10,178 bases of DNA from Candidatus Glassiibacteriota bacterium (GTDB lineage: Bacteria > Gemmatimonadota > Glassbacteria > GWA2-58-10). Of this stretch, positions 1 to 6,551 are shown piece after piece (position 1 is the first letter of the stretch; every line of letters starts with the position of its first letter). The stretch is from NCBI GenBank assembly GCA_030604975.1, contig JAUVUV010000045.1, positions 1-10,178 on the forward strand, in the 5' to 3' direction. Made by a program: the position numbers and the translations under genes. The notes under the pieces were generated by a model that saw nothing but the letters and a program-made list of their open reading frames with translations, was not told the origin of the DNA and did not search any database.

Positions 1-223
1 CTATTTTCGGCTGGTGAATTACAGCACTGGCAAGCGCCACGCGCTGTTTCCAGCCCAAAGGAAGTTCGGCCGTTTTCTGGCGTTCAACCTCTCCGAGAGA
101 CAGCAGGCGGAAAAGTTCTTTCTTCCGCCTGGCTGTTTCTGCATCTTTCAAGCCGTAAACTCCGCCGAAAAACTGGAGGTTTTCGCCCACGGTGAGGTCC
201 TCGTAAAGGGAAAATTTCTCTGC

Positions 224-232
224 TGGTATAGT
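224..232 (+). promoter_or_regulatory. Possible extended -10 promoter element for the lipoprotein gene
   Basis: The nonamer TGGTATAGT fits an extended -10 element (TGnTATAAT-like) on the plus strand, about 75 bases upstream of the lipoprotein start at 307. No good -35 hexamer lies at the usual distance. The predicted transcription start would fall within the adjacent palindrome at 231-244. This is a motif match only, so confidence is low. Confidence 0.25.
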
Positions 233-244
233 ACTTGCAAGTAC
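231..244. repeat. 14-bp perfect palindrome GTACTTGCAAGTAC
   Basis: GTACTTGCAAGTAC equals its own reverse complement. It sits between the point where ABC ATPase homology stops (about 217) and the lipoprotein gene, and overlaps the likely start site of the possible extended -10 promoter. It could be a dimeric regulator's operator or the scar of the rearrangement that truncated the ABC gene. The sequence alone does not decide between these. Confidence 0.6.
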
Positions 245-306
245 GCTACTGACAATAATATCGCCTTTTTTGGCAATTCCAGATTTACTCACTCTATGAA
301 CTGTTT

Positions 307-1203
307 ATGTCAGAATCGACAATAAAAATAATACGCCAGACTCTGCATTTTTTTCCTATCTTTGCCCTGATTCTGCTATTCGGCTGCAGCGACTCGCGGA
401 TTTCGAATAACCTTTTCTCCCCCACTGACAGGGAAAATCAGCCGGATGATGGCATATTTCAGTCCGCTTCCAGTCTCTCCTTTGACATCAGGCTCAAAGT
501 TCAGCCCGGCAGCCCGCCTCCCTCTCCGCAGCTTGCCGTGGCCCGTGATGACACCACCACAGACAGTCTCAACCTTTATATCGATGTGGAGATAGAGAAT
601 GTCGGACCGCAGGTCATGTTCCTATCGGAAGAGGCTGATTTGCTTAACTTAGAGGCGAGAGTGACTTTCGTGGATCTTCCTTATAAGAAAAATTTCTATA
701 TGGGCCGGCTGAAACTGGTGGTGGGCTGGACTGAGAGTGGCCGACAGGCGAGTGAGGTCCACGATACCGAGTTCTCCGCCGACTCATCAGTTCTTCTCAG
801 GATTCCACTGAGCCGCGTTGACTCGTTCCACATCGGGGATAATGTCGCTGTTTACGGAGAGGTACTCGCTCCGGGCCGCTTTATATACGCCAAAACCGTG
901 CGGCGGTTCGATGCTGCTACCCCACCCCAGGACCCTGCCCCCGACCTAGTGGGCTTTATCAAAAGTATTGACGAACTCCACAAGCGCATATACGTGTCGA
1001 ACGCTACGGTGGTGATTACGGACACGACCAGGATAGAAAATTCCGCAGGAGAGTTGATCACCTCGGACAAACTGTCGCAGGGAAAAAACGAATTCACGAT
1101 CACGGCAATGGCCTGGGCATATACCATCGGTGTGGGCATGACCGCCAATGGCTGGGAGTTTAAACGCTTCACGGTCTATGTCGGCCGCCAAATCTCTCAA
1201 TGA
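307..1203 (+). CDS. Secreted lipoprotein with DUF5666-like beta domains
   Basis: This 298-residue protein begins with a lipoprotein signal peptide: basic residues K7 and R10, a hydrophobic stretch at about 13-25, and a lipobox LLFGC with the lipidated cysteine at C27. A polar, proline-rich linker follows. The mature part is predicted to be beta-rich. Two stretches resemble the DUF5666 pattern of a small barrel: about 160-200 (a run reading HIGDNVAVYGEV, then AKTVRRF) and about 215-296 (beginning GFIKSIDELHKRIYV, with TRIE in the middle and a closing FTVYVG). I infer that it is anchored in a membrane and faces the periplasm or cell surface; I cannot assign a substrate or partner. ATG at 307 is the only good start that keeps the signal peptide intact, although no strong ribosome-binding site precedes it. 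It stands alone on this strand, separated from the next gene by 227 bases. The lipoprotein call is strong, the domain resemblance moderate. Confidence 0.8.
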   Translation: MSESTIKIIRQTLHFFPIFALILLFGCSDSRISNNLFSPTDRENQPDDGIFQSASSLSFDIRLKVQPGSPPPSPQLAVARDDTTTDSLNLYIDVEIENVGPQVMFLSEEADLLNLEARVTFVDLPYKKNFYMGRLKLVVGWTESGRQASEVHDTEFSADSSVLLRIPLSRVDSFHIGDNVAVYGEVLAPGRFIYAKTVRRFDAATPPQDPAPDLVGFIKSIDELHKRIYVSNATVVITDTTRIENSAGELITSDKLSQGKNEFTITAMAWAYTIGVGMTANGWEFKRFTVYVGRQISQ

Positions 1204-1289
1204 AACCTTCCAGATAATCAATGGCTCTGTAGAGATACGATATCTTAATAGTCATTGTGAAACCGCTGTTGTTTTTTCCCTTTTCACTC

Positions 1290-1318
1290 TTGACAGCTAA
1301 TACTTTTTTTAATAGTAT
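1290..1318 (+). promoter_or_regulatory. Sigma-70-type promoter upstream of the acidic mini-protein gene
   Basis: A perfect -35 hexamer TTGACA (1290-1295) is followed by exactly 17 bases and a -10 hexamer TAGTAT (1313-1318), a near-consensus housekeeping promoter in an AT-rich stretch. Transcription would start near 1325, leaving an untranslated leader of about 105 bases before the ATG at 1431. The rest of the 1204-1430 gap shows no other clear element. A short GAGAG/CTCTC inverted repeat at about 1372-1390 lies in the leader but is weak. Confidence 0.6.
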
Positions 1319-1430
1319 AAGTCGACTTTTTTTAGGACGATCTTTTTGTTGCCGTAATCTTCTTATTTGCAGAGAGTTATGTGGTCTCTCGACAACTTTC
1401 CTTTTTCTTGACACGCTACTTGGAGGGGCG

Positions 1431-1613
1431 ATGAACAGTTTTTCCTACGGCGATGATTCCCTGGAAGAAGAGTTCGATGAATTCGAAGATGAGGATTTGG
1501 AAGAAGTATTGCTCGATGATGAACTCGACGACGAGGAGGACGAATTAGACACGGAAGAGTACTCGGAAGAAAAAATTGAAGATATTGACGATTATGAAAA
1601 TGATTATGACTGA
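1431..1613 (+). CDS. Hypothetical highly acidic 60-residue protein
   Basis: The product has 60 residues, of which 34 are Asp or Glu and only one is Lys, so the net charge is near -33 at neutral pH. It has no signal peptide, membrane segment or cysteine, and the acidic runs (EEEFDEFEDEDLEE, DDELDDEEDELD) are interspersed with Leu, Phe, Tyr and Ile. The frame stays open upstream to 1257, but ATG 1431 is chosen because a strong ribosome-binding site (GGAGGGG, about 1421-1427) sits directly before it and the acidic composition begins there. A near-consensus promoter lies at 1290-1318. I do not recognise a family. By composition it could be a nucleic-acid-mimic or polycation-binding protein, a metal-binding protein, or a disordered tail-like peptide; none of these is shown. 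Promoter and ribosome-binding site make a real gene likely. The composition is low-complexity, so a family search may be unreliable. Confidence 0.65.
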   Translation: MNSFSYGDDSLEEEFDEFEDEDLEEVLLDDELDDEEDELDTEEYSEEKIEDIDDYENDYD

Positions 1614-1738
1614 GATCGGCAAAGCAGGCGGCATTTTGTCAGGCTAGAACCTGGTACTGAACGGATATTGTCTTTCGCAGTAATCGTAAAGCCTTTAGGC
1701 AATCCCTATTTTCTTTTAGCTTTGTGAGCTTCCGGTTT

Positions 1739-1778
1739 GGGCGTCTTGGGCGTCAATGTAGTCTATCAATGTAGTCTG
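1739..1778. repeat. Two adjoining short tandem duplications
   Basis: Two direct repeats lie together. The first is GGGCGTCTT (1739-1747) followed by GGGCGTCAA (1748-1756). The second, overlapping it, is TCAATGTAGTCTA (1753-1765) followed by TCAATGTAGTCTG (1766-1778), a 13-bp unit with one mismatch. They look like local slippage duplications in non-coding DNA, although a paired binding site cannot be excluded. Confidence 0.7.
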
Positions 1779-2111
1779 TTAAGTATTGTGTTTCACAGGT
1801 CGGAATTTACTTTTATCAGCATTTCATTCCTTAAACAAGCAGCCCATTATCAGGATACCTTAGTTACCGGACTCACCCTTTGCCGCTTCCTGGCCTTGCC
1901 TGGAACAGTCAGCAAGAGACCGAACACATAAAATCCAGCTTGTTATCGTTGCTGGACTGCGTTGAATCGCATGAGCGGGGGACACTTAACCATCCATTTG
2001 AGGTTCCGACCAGAGCTGTCGTTACTGGAATTGCCTGTTTTCTTAAGATCACTGCTGTGTCCTTGAAAAATGGAGGGCACAAAAGACAGCGAGGACCGAA
2101 ATAGCCCTTTC

Positions 2112-2154
2112 ATAGCAATCCGCTGGCCAGCTTTATTGGACAGCGGATTGCTAT
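2112..2154 (+). promoter_or_regulatory. lysA leader: Large inverted repeat (14-bp perfect stem) in the lysA leader
   Basis: ATAGCAATCCGCTG (2112-2125) is an exact inverted copy of CAGCGGATTGCTAT (2141-2154). Inside the 15-base spacer, CCA (2127-2129) can pair with TGG to extend the stem past one mismatch. No T-run follows the 3' arm, so it is not a standard intrinsic terminator in either direction. It ends 16 bases before the GGGGGTGG ribosome-binding site and does not sequester it. A second upstream copy of part of the left arm, AAATAGC (2099-2105), can pair with GCTATTT (2150-2156), giving two mutually exclusive folds. I infer a regulatory leader element for the lysine operon; a protein-binding operator is the alternative. 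Confidence 0.55.
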
Positions 2155-2158
2155 TTCC

Positions 2159-2169
2159 GATAAATTATC
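2159..2169. promoter_or_regulatory. Short inverted repeat GATAAATTATC next to lysA ribosome-binding site
   Basis: GATAA and TTATC form perfect 5-bp arms around one central base, directly before the GGGGGTGG ribosome-binding site of lysA. It could be a small operator half-site pair, but a repeat this short in AT-rich DNA can arise by chance. Confidence 0.25.
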
Positions 2170-2180
2170 TGGGGGTGGAA

Positions 2181-3422
2181 ATGACGGAATTTACTTATCA
2201 CAATGGGGAGCTCTGTTGCGAAGAGGTCTTACTTGCGGAAATCGCCCAACATGCTGGAACGCCTTGCTTCGTTTACAGCAAGCGAGCGCTTTTGAACGCA
2301 TATTTTGCACTGGATAAAGCTTTTGCAAAGATCGATCACCTGATCTGTTACTCAATTAAAAGCAATGCCAACCTCGCTGTGCTCAACCTTCTGGCAAGCC
2401 AGGGTGCGGGTATGGATATCGTAAGCCAGGGCGAGCTTTACCGGGCACTCAAGGCCGGTGTGCCCCCAGAGCGGATAGTTTACAGCGGAGTCGGCAAATC
2501 CGGGGCTGAAATCCGCTACTGTCTCGAAAGCGGCATTCTTTCTTTCAACGTGGAAAGCATCCCGGAACTGGCGGCAATCAATCGCATGGCAGCAGCTCTC
2601 GGCAAGACCGCCCCGATCAGCCTCCGGGTCAACCCCGACGTGGAAAGCAATACACACGAATATACCTCTACCGGGAAAAAAGAGTCTAAGTTCGGCATTC
2701 CATATGATGAAGCTCTCCAGGCCTACACAAAAGCCGCCGAATTTGAAAACCTCAGGCTGATAGGAATCGACATGCATATCGGCTCACAGGTCACCCAGAT
2801 AGAGCCTTTTGTCACCGCTTTTGCAAAAATAGCCGACTTATTCATCCAACTGCGAAACGAGGGATTTGAGTTGGAGTTTTTCGATATCGGCGGCGGCCTG
2901 GGAATCAGGTACTCCGAGGAGACTCCGCCCACAGCAGCCGAGTTTGCCGAGGCCGTTCTGCCGATCCTAAAGCCCCTGGACTGCAAGATAATCCTCGAAC
3001 CGGGGCGTTTTATCAGCGGTAATGCCGGTATATTGCTTACCCGGGTGATCCATCTCAAGCAGACCGGGGTGAAAAATTTCGCTGTGGTTGACGCGGGGAT
3101 GAATGACCTGATCAGGCCGAGCCTTTACAATGCCTACCATCAGGTAAGCCTGGTAACCGAAAGTGATTCCCCGAAAGTCAAAGTAGATATTGTCGGCCCG
3201 ATTTGCGAAACAGGAGACTGGCTTGCAAAAGACAGGCTTTTGCCTAAATTAGAAGAAGGTGCGCTGCTTTGCGTGCACAGCGCCGGGGCTTACAGCTTCA
3301 CAATGAGTTCCAATTACAACGGCAGACCGCGGGGCGCGGAGGTGCTGGTCGACGGCGACTCTTACCGCATAGTGCGGAAAGCCGAAACACTCGAGGACCT
3401 GATACGCGGCGAGGAGATCTAA
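2181..3422 (+). CDS. lysA: Diaminopimelate decarboxylase
   Basis: LysA is a cytoplasmic PLP enzyme of fold type III that decarboxylates meso-diaminopimelate to L-lysine, the last step of the pathway. At 413 residues it has the usual family length. The PLP lysine is K60 in CYSIKSNAN. The phosphate-binding glycine block is FFDIGGGLGIRY, followed by EPGRFISGNAG in the barrel. C342 in GPICETGDWLAKDR is the catalytic cysteine contributed across the dimer, and the C-terminal block YSFTMSSNYNGRPRGAEVL is typical. The frame is open upstream to 2070, but ATG 2181 is chosen because it follows GGGGGTGG and gives the family N-terminus; the extra 37 codons would run through the leader inverted repeat. It is the first gene of the cluster, and dapF starts 5 bases after its stop. 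The common CESGD motif reads CETGD here, a conservative change. Confidence 0.96.
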   Translation: MTEFTYHNGELCCEEVLLAEIAQHAGTPCFVYSKRALLNAYFALDKAFAKIDHLICYSIKSNANLAVLNLLASQGAGMDIVSQGELYRALKAGVPPERIVYSGVGKSGAEIRYCLESGILSFNVESIPELAAINRMAAALGKTAPISLRVNPDVESNTHEYTSTGKKESKFGIPYDEALQAYTKAAEFENLRLIGIDMHIGSQVTQIEPFVTAFAKIADLFIQLRNEGFELEFFDIGGGLGIRYSEETPPTAAEFAEAVLPILKPLDCKIILEPGRFISGNAGILLTRVIHLKQTGVKNFAVVDAGMNDLIRPSLYNAYHQVSLVTESDSPKVKVDIVGPICETGDWLAKDRLLPKLEEGALLCVHSAGAYSFTMSSNYNGRPRGAEVLVDGDSYRIVRKAETLEDLIRGEEI

Positions 3423-3427
3423 ATTCG

Positions 3428-4276
3428 ATGCTGGAATTTGTTAAAATGCACGGGCTGGGCAACGACTATATTTTTATCGACTGCCTGCACATCGATCCGC
3501 CGACAGACCCTGGCTCTCTTTCCCGAAAGATAAGCGACCGCCATTTCGGCGCTGGATCGGACGGGCTGGTGCTGATTCTTCCGCCGGAGACCAAATCCGG
3601 TCACTGCCGGATGAGGATGTTCAATGCCGACGGCAGCGAGGCGGAAATGTGCGGCAACGCTATCCGCTGCGTGGCGAAACTCGTTTACGAACAGGGCAAG
3701 ATAGTTGAAAAAAGGATGCGTGTGGAGACCGGGACCGGTCTGTTAATCCTGGATCTCCAGGTGGAGAACGGTAAAGTGCCAGCGGTGCGTGTGGATATGG
3801 GGCCTCCCAGGTTCTCCCCGGCCGAGATCGGCATACGTCTTCAGGGAGAACGGATTATCGAGCAAACGATAGAAGCCGATGGCCGTATTTTCGAGATTTC
3901 CTGCGTTTCCATGGGCAACCCCCACGCGGTGATTTTCCTCGATGAGCCGGTTGAGGATTTCCCGGTTGCGCGTTACGGGCCGGCAGTGGAGAACAACCCT
4001 CTTTTTATCAACCGCACGAATGTCGAGTTTGTCAATGTGCGCGGCAAAAACAAATTGCGCCAGCGCACCTGGGAGCGCGGATCAGGAGAAACCCTGGCCT
4101 GCGGCACAGGAGCCTCCGCCGTGGCAGTGGCTTCGATCCTGACCGGGAGATGTTCCCCTGGCACGGTCGAAATCCAGTTGAACGGAGGCTGGCTTTCGAT
4201 CCACTGGCAAGAGAGTGAAAACGTGTTCATGACCGGACCGGCCGAGCAAGTTTACACAGGCTGCTGGCCGGAATAG
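3428..4276 (+). CDS. dapF: Diaminopimelate epimerase
   Basis: DapF is a PLP-independent epimerase that converts LL-diaminopimelate to the meso form used by LysA and by peptidoglycan synthesis. The 282-residue protein shows both catalytic cysteines: C75 in ADGSEAEMCGNAIRC and C225 in GETLACGTGASA. The N-terminal MHGLGNDYIFID block and the WERGSGETLACGTG substrate loop are diagnostic of the family. The first and second halves correspond to the two mirrored lobes with the active site between them. The frame is open upstream inside lysA, but ATG 3428 starts exactly at the family N-terminus and is preceded by GAGGAG at 3411-3416, within the end of lysA. The 5-base gap to lysA suggests co-transcription and coupled translation. 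All key residues appear intact. Confidence 0.97.
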   Translation: MLEFVKMHGLGNDYIFIDCLHIDPPTDPGSLSRKISDRHFGAGSDGLVLILPPETKSGHCRMRMFNADGSEAEMCGNAIRCVAKLVYEQGKIVEKRMRVETGTGLLILDLQVENGKVPAVRVDMGPPRFSPAEIGIRLQGERIIEQTIEADGRIFEISCVSMGNPHAVIFLDEPVEDFPVARYGPAVENNPLFINRTNVEFVNVRGKNKLRQRTWERGSGETLACGTGASAVAVASILTGRCSPGTVEIQLNGGWLSIHWQESENVFMTGPAEQVYTGCWPE

Positions 4277-4313
4277 TCAGAGCGGTTATCTTTATCACAC
4301 AGGAGTTTTACAG

Positions 4314-5549
4314 ATGCCGGATCCTTTGGTTCAGGAACTTTTTGCCGAGCGGATCGGCGGAAAAAATTTTGGGAAAGATACAACAGTCTACAAGTTCGAA
4401 AAAATAAAACGAGCCAAGCGCGCCGCGATGACGGCCAATCCGGGGATCAAGCTGATTGATCTGGGGGTGGGAGAACCGGACGGCATGACCCCTGAGCTGA
4501 TTGTCGAAACCCTGGCCGCAGAGGCCCGCATGCCTGAAAACCGTGGATACACTGATAACGGCATAGCTGAATTCCGCGAAGCCGCCGCGCGTTACATGGA
4601 TAAAGTATTCGATGTAAAAGGGCTTGATCCGCAGACTCAGATCAATCACTCGATTGGAAGTAAAAGCGCGCTTGCGCTTCTGCCCAGCGCCCTTGTCGAC
4701 CCGGGAGATGTTGTGCTGATGACCGTGCCGGGCTACCCTGTTTTCGGTACTCACAGCAGCTGGTACGGGGCAGAGGTGGTAAACCTGCCGCTGACAGAGA
4801 AAAACGGCTTTCTGCCCGACCTGGATTCGATATATGGTGAAACAGCCCGGCGGGCCAAGGTGCTTGTGCTGAATTATCCCAATAATCCCACAGGCAATTG
4901 CGCCACCAGGGAATTTTTCAGCCGCGTGGTGGAATTCACCCACCGGCACAAGGTTGCGGTTATTCAGGACGCGGCTTATGCAGCTCTGGTTTACGGCCGT
5001 AATCCGCTGTCGTTTCTCTCGATAGACGGCGCAATGGAGGTGGGTATCGAGCTTCATTCTCTGTCCAAATCCTACAACATGACAGGCTGGCGGATCGGTT
5101 TTGTCTGCGGCAACGAGAGGCTGATCAAGGCCTTTGCCGAGGTCAAGAACCACTCGGACAGCGGCCAGTTCGCCGCAATCCAGAAAGCAGCCATTGTTGG
5201 CCTGGATAACCCGCAGTTCACCGAGGAAATCTGCCTGAAATACGAGCGCAAGCTGAAACTTCTCTGTGAGGTTTTTGCCGGACTGGGTTTTACGGTCAGA
5301 ATGCCGGAAGGGACTTTCTACATTTACATGAAAAGTCCGAAAGGCATTGCCGGCGGTGAGCGTTTCGCCACGGCTGAGGACTGCTCCCAGTATTTAATCC
5401 GCGAGCACCTTATTTCCACTGTACCGGAGGACACAGCAGGGCCGCACCTCCGGCTGAGCGCAACGTTTATTGCACCAGCGCCCGAAGAGGAGAAACGGAT
5501 TGCGGCCGAGATCACAAAACGGCTGGGTGGGGTCAGGTTCGAATTTTAA
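4314..5549 (+). CDS. dapL: LL-diaminopimelate aminotransferase
   Basis: DapL moves an amino group from glutamate to tetrahydrodipicolinate, making LL-diaminopimelate in one step. This replaces the DapD-DapC-DapE succinylase branch and its acetylase counterpart. It is a fold-type I PLP aminotransferase of 411 residues, the normal family length. Family marks are the N-terminal FAERIGGKNFGKDTTVYKFE block, LIDLGVGEPD, the RGYTDNGI segment, YPNNPTGN, and QDAAYAALVY. The PLP lysine is K252 in SLSKSYNMTGWRIGF, with a substrate-carboxylate arginine in HLRLSATF near the C-terminus. The lysine, asparagine, aspartate and tyrosine of the cofactor site are all present. AGGAG at 4301-4305 sets the ATG at 4314. 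It sits 37 bases after dapF and 72 before dapA. The neighbours and the GGKNFGKDTT-type start favour DapL over a general aspartate aminotransferase. Confidence 0.93.
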   Translation: MPDPLVQELFAERIGGKNFGKDTTVYKFEKIKRAKRAAMTANPGIKLIDLGVGEPDGMTPELIVETLAAEARMPENRGYTDNGIAEFREAAARYMDKVFDVKGLDPQTQINHSIGSKSALALLPSALVDPGDVVLMTVPGYPVFGTHSSWYGAEVVNLPLTEKNGFLPDLDSIYGETARRAKVLVLNYPNNPTGNCATREFFSRVVEFTHRHKVAVIQDAAYAALVYGRNPLSFLSIDGAMEVGIELHSLSKSYNMTGWRIGFVCGNERLIKAFAEVKNHSDSGQFAAIQKAAIVGLDNPQFTEEICLKYERKLKLLCEVFAGLGFTVRMPEGTFYIYMKSPKGIAGGERFATAEDCSQYLIREHLISTVPEDTAGPHLRLSATFIAPAPEEEKRIAAEITKRLGGVRFEF

Positions 5550-5621
5550 ATCGGGATGCCGTAAAGCTGGCAAAGTGACGAAAACAGGTATATTTTCTTT
5601 TCCTTACATAAAGGAGGAAAC

Positions 5622-6488
5622 ATGTTCAAGGGCTCGATAGTCGCACTGGTTACTCCTTTCAGCAACGGAGAAATCGACGAGAAAGCCCTGGGCGAGCTGG
5701 TCGATTTTCACATTGAAAACGGCACGAGCGCAATCCTCCCTTGCGGAACAACTGGTGAATCGGCCACCATGGACCATGCCGAGCACATAAGGGTAATCCA
5801 GGTGGTGACCGAGGCCGTCTCGGGCAGGATCCAGGTGATTGCCGGCACGGGAAGCAACAGTACCGCCGAGGCGATCTATCTCACCAGGGAGGCGGCAAAG
5901 ATGCGCATCGACGCCGCTCTTCTGGTAAGTCCCTATTACAACAAGCCCACGCAGGAAGGGCTCTATCAGCACTATAAGGCCGTGGCCGAATCGGCGGACA
6001 TCCCGATAATTCTCTATAACGTGCCTTCCCGCACCGGAAAAAATATCGAGCCCGAGACTGTCGCCCGATTGAGTGAAATAGAGAACGTGGCAGCAATCAA
6101 GGAAGCCTCGGGAAGTCTCGACCAGGCGAGCCAGATCGCCAGCCTCTGCGACATTACCATCCTTTCCGGCGATGATTCGCTGACACTGCCGCTGATGTCG
6201 ATCGGGGCAACAGGCGTGATCTCCGTGGCTGCCAATGTGGTTCCTGAGCTGGTGGCGAAAATGACCGGCGCCTGGCTGGACGGGGATCCCGAGACTGCCA
6301 GAAAGATGCATTTCGAGCTTTTCCCGCTTTTCAAGGCCCTTTTTATCGAGACCAACCCGATCCCGGTCAAGGCTGCGGTGGCTGCTCTGGGCAAGATCAA
6401 GGAGGAATACCGCCTTCCGATGTGCCCGATGGCTGCCCCCAACAAGGAAAAGCTCCTCACTGTAATGCGGGATATGAATCTGATTTGA
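5622..6488 (+). CDS. dapA: 4-hydroxy-tetrahydrodipicolinate synthase
   Basis: DapA condenses pyruvate with L-aspartate semialdehyde, the committed step toward diaminopimelate and lysine. The 288-residue single-domain TIM barrel has the expected length. Visible active-site elements are CGTTGESAT (T43, T44), SPYYNKPTQEG, Y132 in ILYNVPSRTG with R137 for substrate binding, and the Schiff-base lysine K160 in AAIKEASGS. These agree with the E. coli Tyr133, Arg138 and Lys161 positions. The ATG follows a near-perfect ribosome-binding site, AAGGAGG at 5611-5617. Lysine feedback inhibition is common in this family, but I cannot judge it from sequence alone. The gene lies between dapL and dapB in one direction, consistent with an operon. 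Related aldolases of the N-acetylneuraminate lyase family are alternatives in principle, but the motifs and the neighbours support DapA. Confidence 0.96.
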   Translation: MFKGSIVALVTPFSNGEIDEKALGELVDFHIENGTSAILPCGTTGESATMDHAEHIRVIQVVTEAVSGRIQVIAGTGSNSTAEAIYLTREAAKMRIDAALLVSPYYNKPTQEGLYQHYKAVAESADIPIILYNVPSRTGKNIEPETVARLSEIENVAAIKEASGSLDQASQIASLCDITILSGDDSLTLPLMSIGATGVISVAANVVPELVAKMTGAWLDGDPETARKMHFELFPLFKALFIETNPIPVKAAVAALGKIKEEYRLPMCPMAAPNKEKLLTVMRDMNLI

Positions 6489-6551
6489 GCCACTGAACGA
6501 TTTCCATGCAAGCCAGGGCAAGGCTTTTCCCGCCTTCGCCATAACGACTTA

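Larger units (their letters stand above)
1..292 (-). pseudogene. ABC-2-type transporter ATP-binding protein, 5'-truncated fragment (runs off window start)
   Basis: Reading the minus strand from about 217 down to 1 gives sequence typical of the ATPase of an ABC-2-type exporter (YbhF/DrrA-like). It starts with the Q-loop-side block KFSLYEDLTVGENLQFF, continues through a helical region, and reaches the signature helix LPLGWKQRVALASAVIHQP, where LPLGWKQ is a known variant of LSGGQ in this group. The Walker B segment should follow just outside the window. The N-terminal half is missing: the frame is open only to a stop at 305-307, contains no Walker A (GxxGxGKT), and the residues before KFSLY do not resemble the family. 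A GTG at 290-292 could start the frame but has no clear ribosome-binding site. The region where the 5' part should lie is occupied by the plus-strand lipoprotein gene. I infer a rearranged, probably dead gene. An assembly chimera is the alternative. The family call is firm; the pseudogene call is less so. Confidence 0.7.
1614..2180 (+). other. 567-bp intergenic/leader region before lysA with no convincing gene
   Basis: No frame here has a credible start, ribosome-binding site and protein-like composition; the two open plus-strand frames (1737-1931 and 1880-2104) look like chance. I find no tRNA, no tmRNA or SRP RNA signature, no RNase P core, and no recognisable lysine-riboswitch core. It does contain a weak GCCT/AGGC hairpin near 1690-1700 followed by a T-rich stretch (possibly the end of the acidic gene's transcript), a tandem duplication at 1739-1778, a 6-bp hairpin (TCCAGC at 1934-1939 with GCTGGA at 1951-1956), and the large inverted repeat before lysA. 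The lysA operon promoter is presumably inside, but I cannot point to it. An unrecognised small RNA or a structured leader is possible. Confidence 0.5.

Noticed and set aside
14..325. Open plus-strand frame of 103 codons at the window start
   Set aside because: It is the antisense shadow of the ABC ATPase fragment; the minus strand has recognisable family motifs and this frame does not.
1408..1436. Second TTGACA hexamer just before the acidic gene
   Set aside because: A -10 element at the right distance would fall on the start codon itself and does not match; the pair at 1290-1318 is far better.
2112..2154. Intrinsic terminator before lysA
   Set aside because: The stem is strong, but neither strand has the T-run that should follow it.
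2070..2180. N-terminal extension of lysA starting at ATG 2070
   Set aside because: The extra 37 codons run through the inverted repeat, do not resemble the family, and ATG 2181 has its own ribosome-binding site and the right N-terminus.
1614..2180. Lysine riboswitch in the lysA leader
   Set aside because: The location invites it, but I could not find the conserved core segments or the five-helix arrangement by eye; a covariance model search would settle it.
4308..5153. Long open frame of 281 codons on the minus strand opposite dapL
   Set aside because: It lies entirely antisense to a well-supported aminotransferase gene and its composition (rich in His, Cys, Arg) is typical of an antisense shadow.
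5604..6542. Long open frame of 312 codons on the minus strand opposite dapA
   Set aside because: Antisense to dapA, which has all catalytic residues in place; no ribosome-binding site or protein family is visible in this frame.
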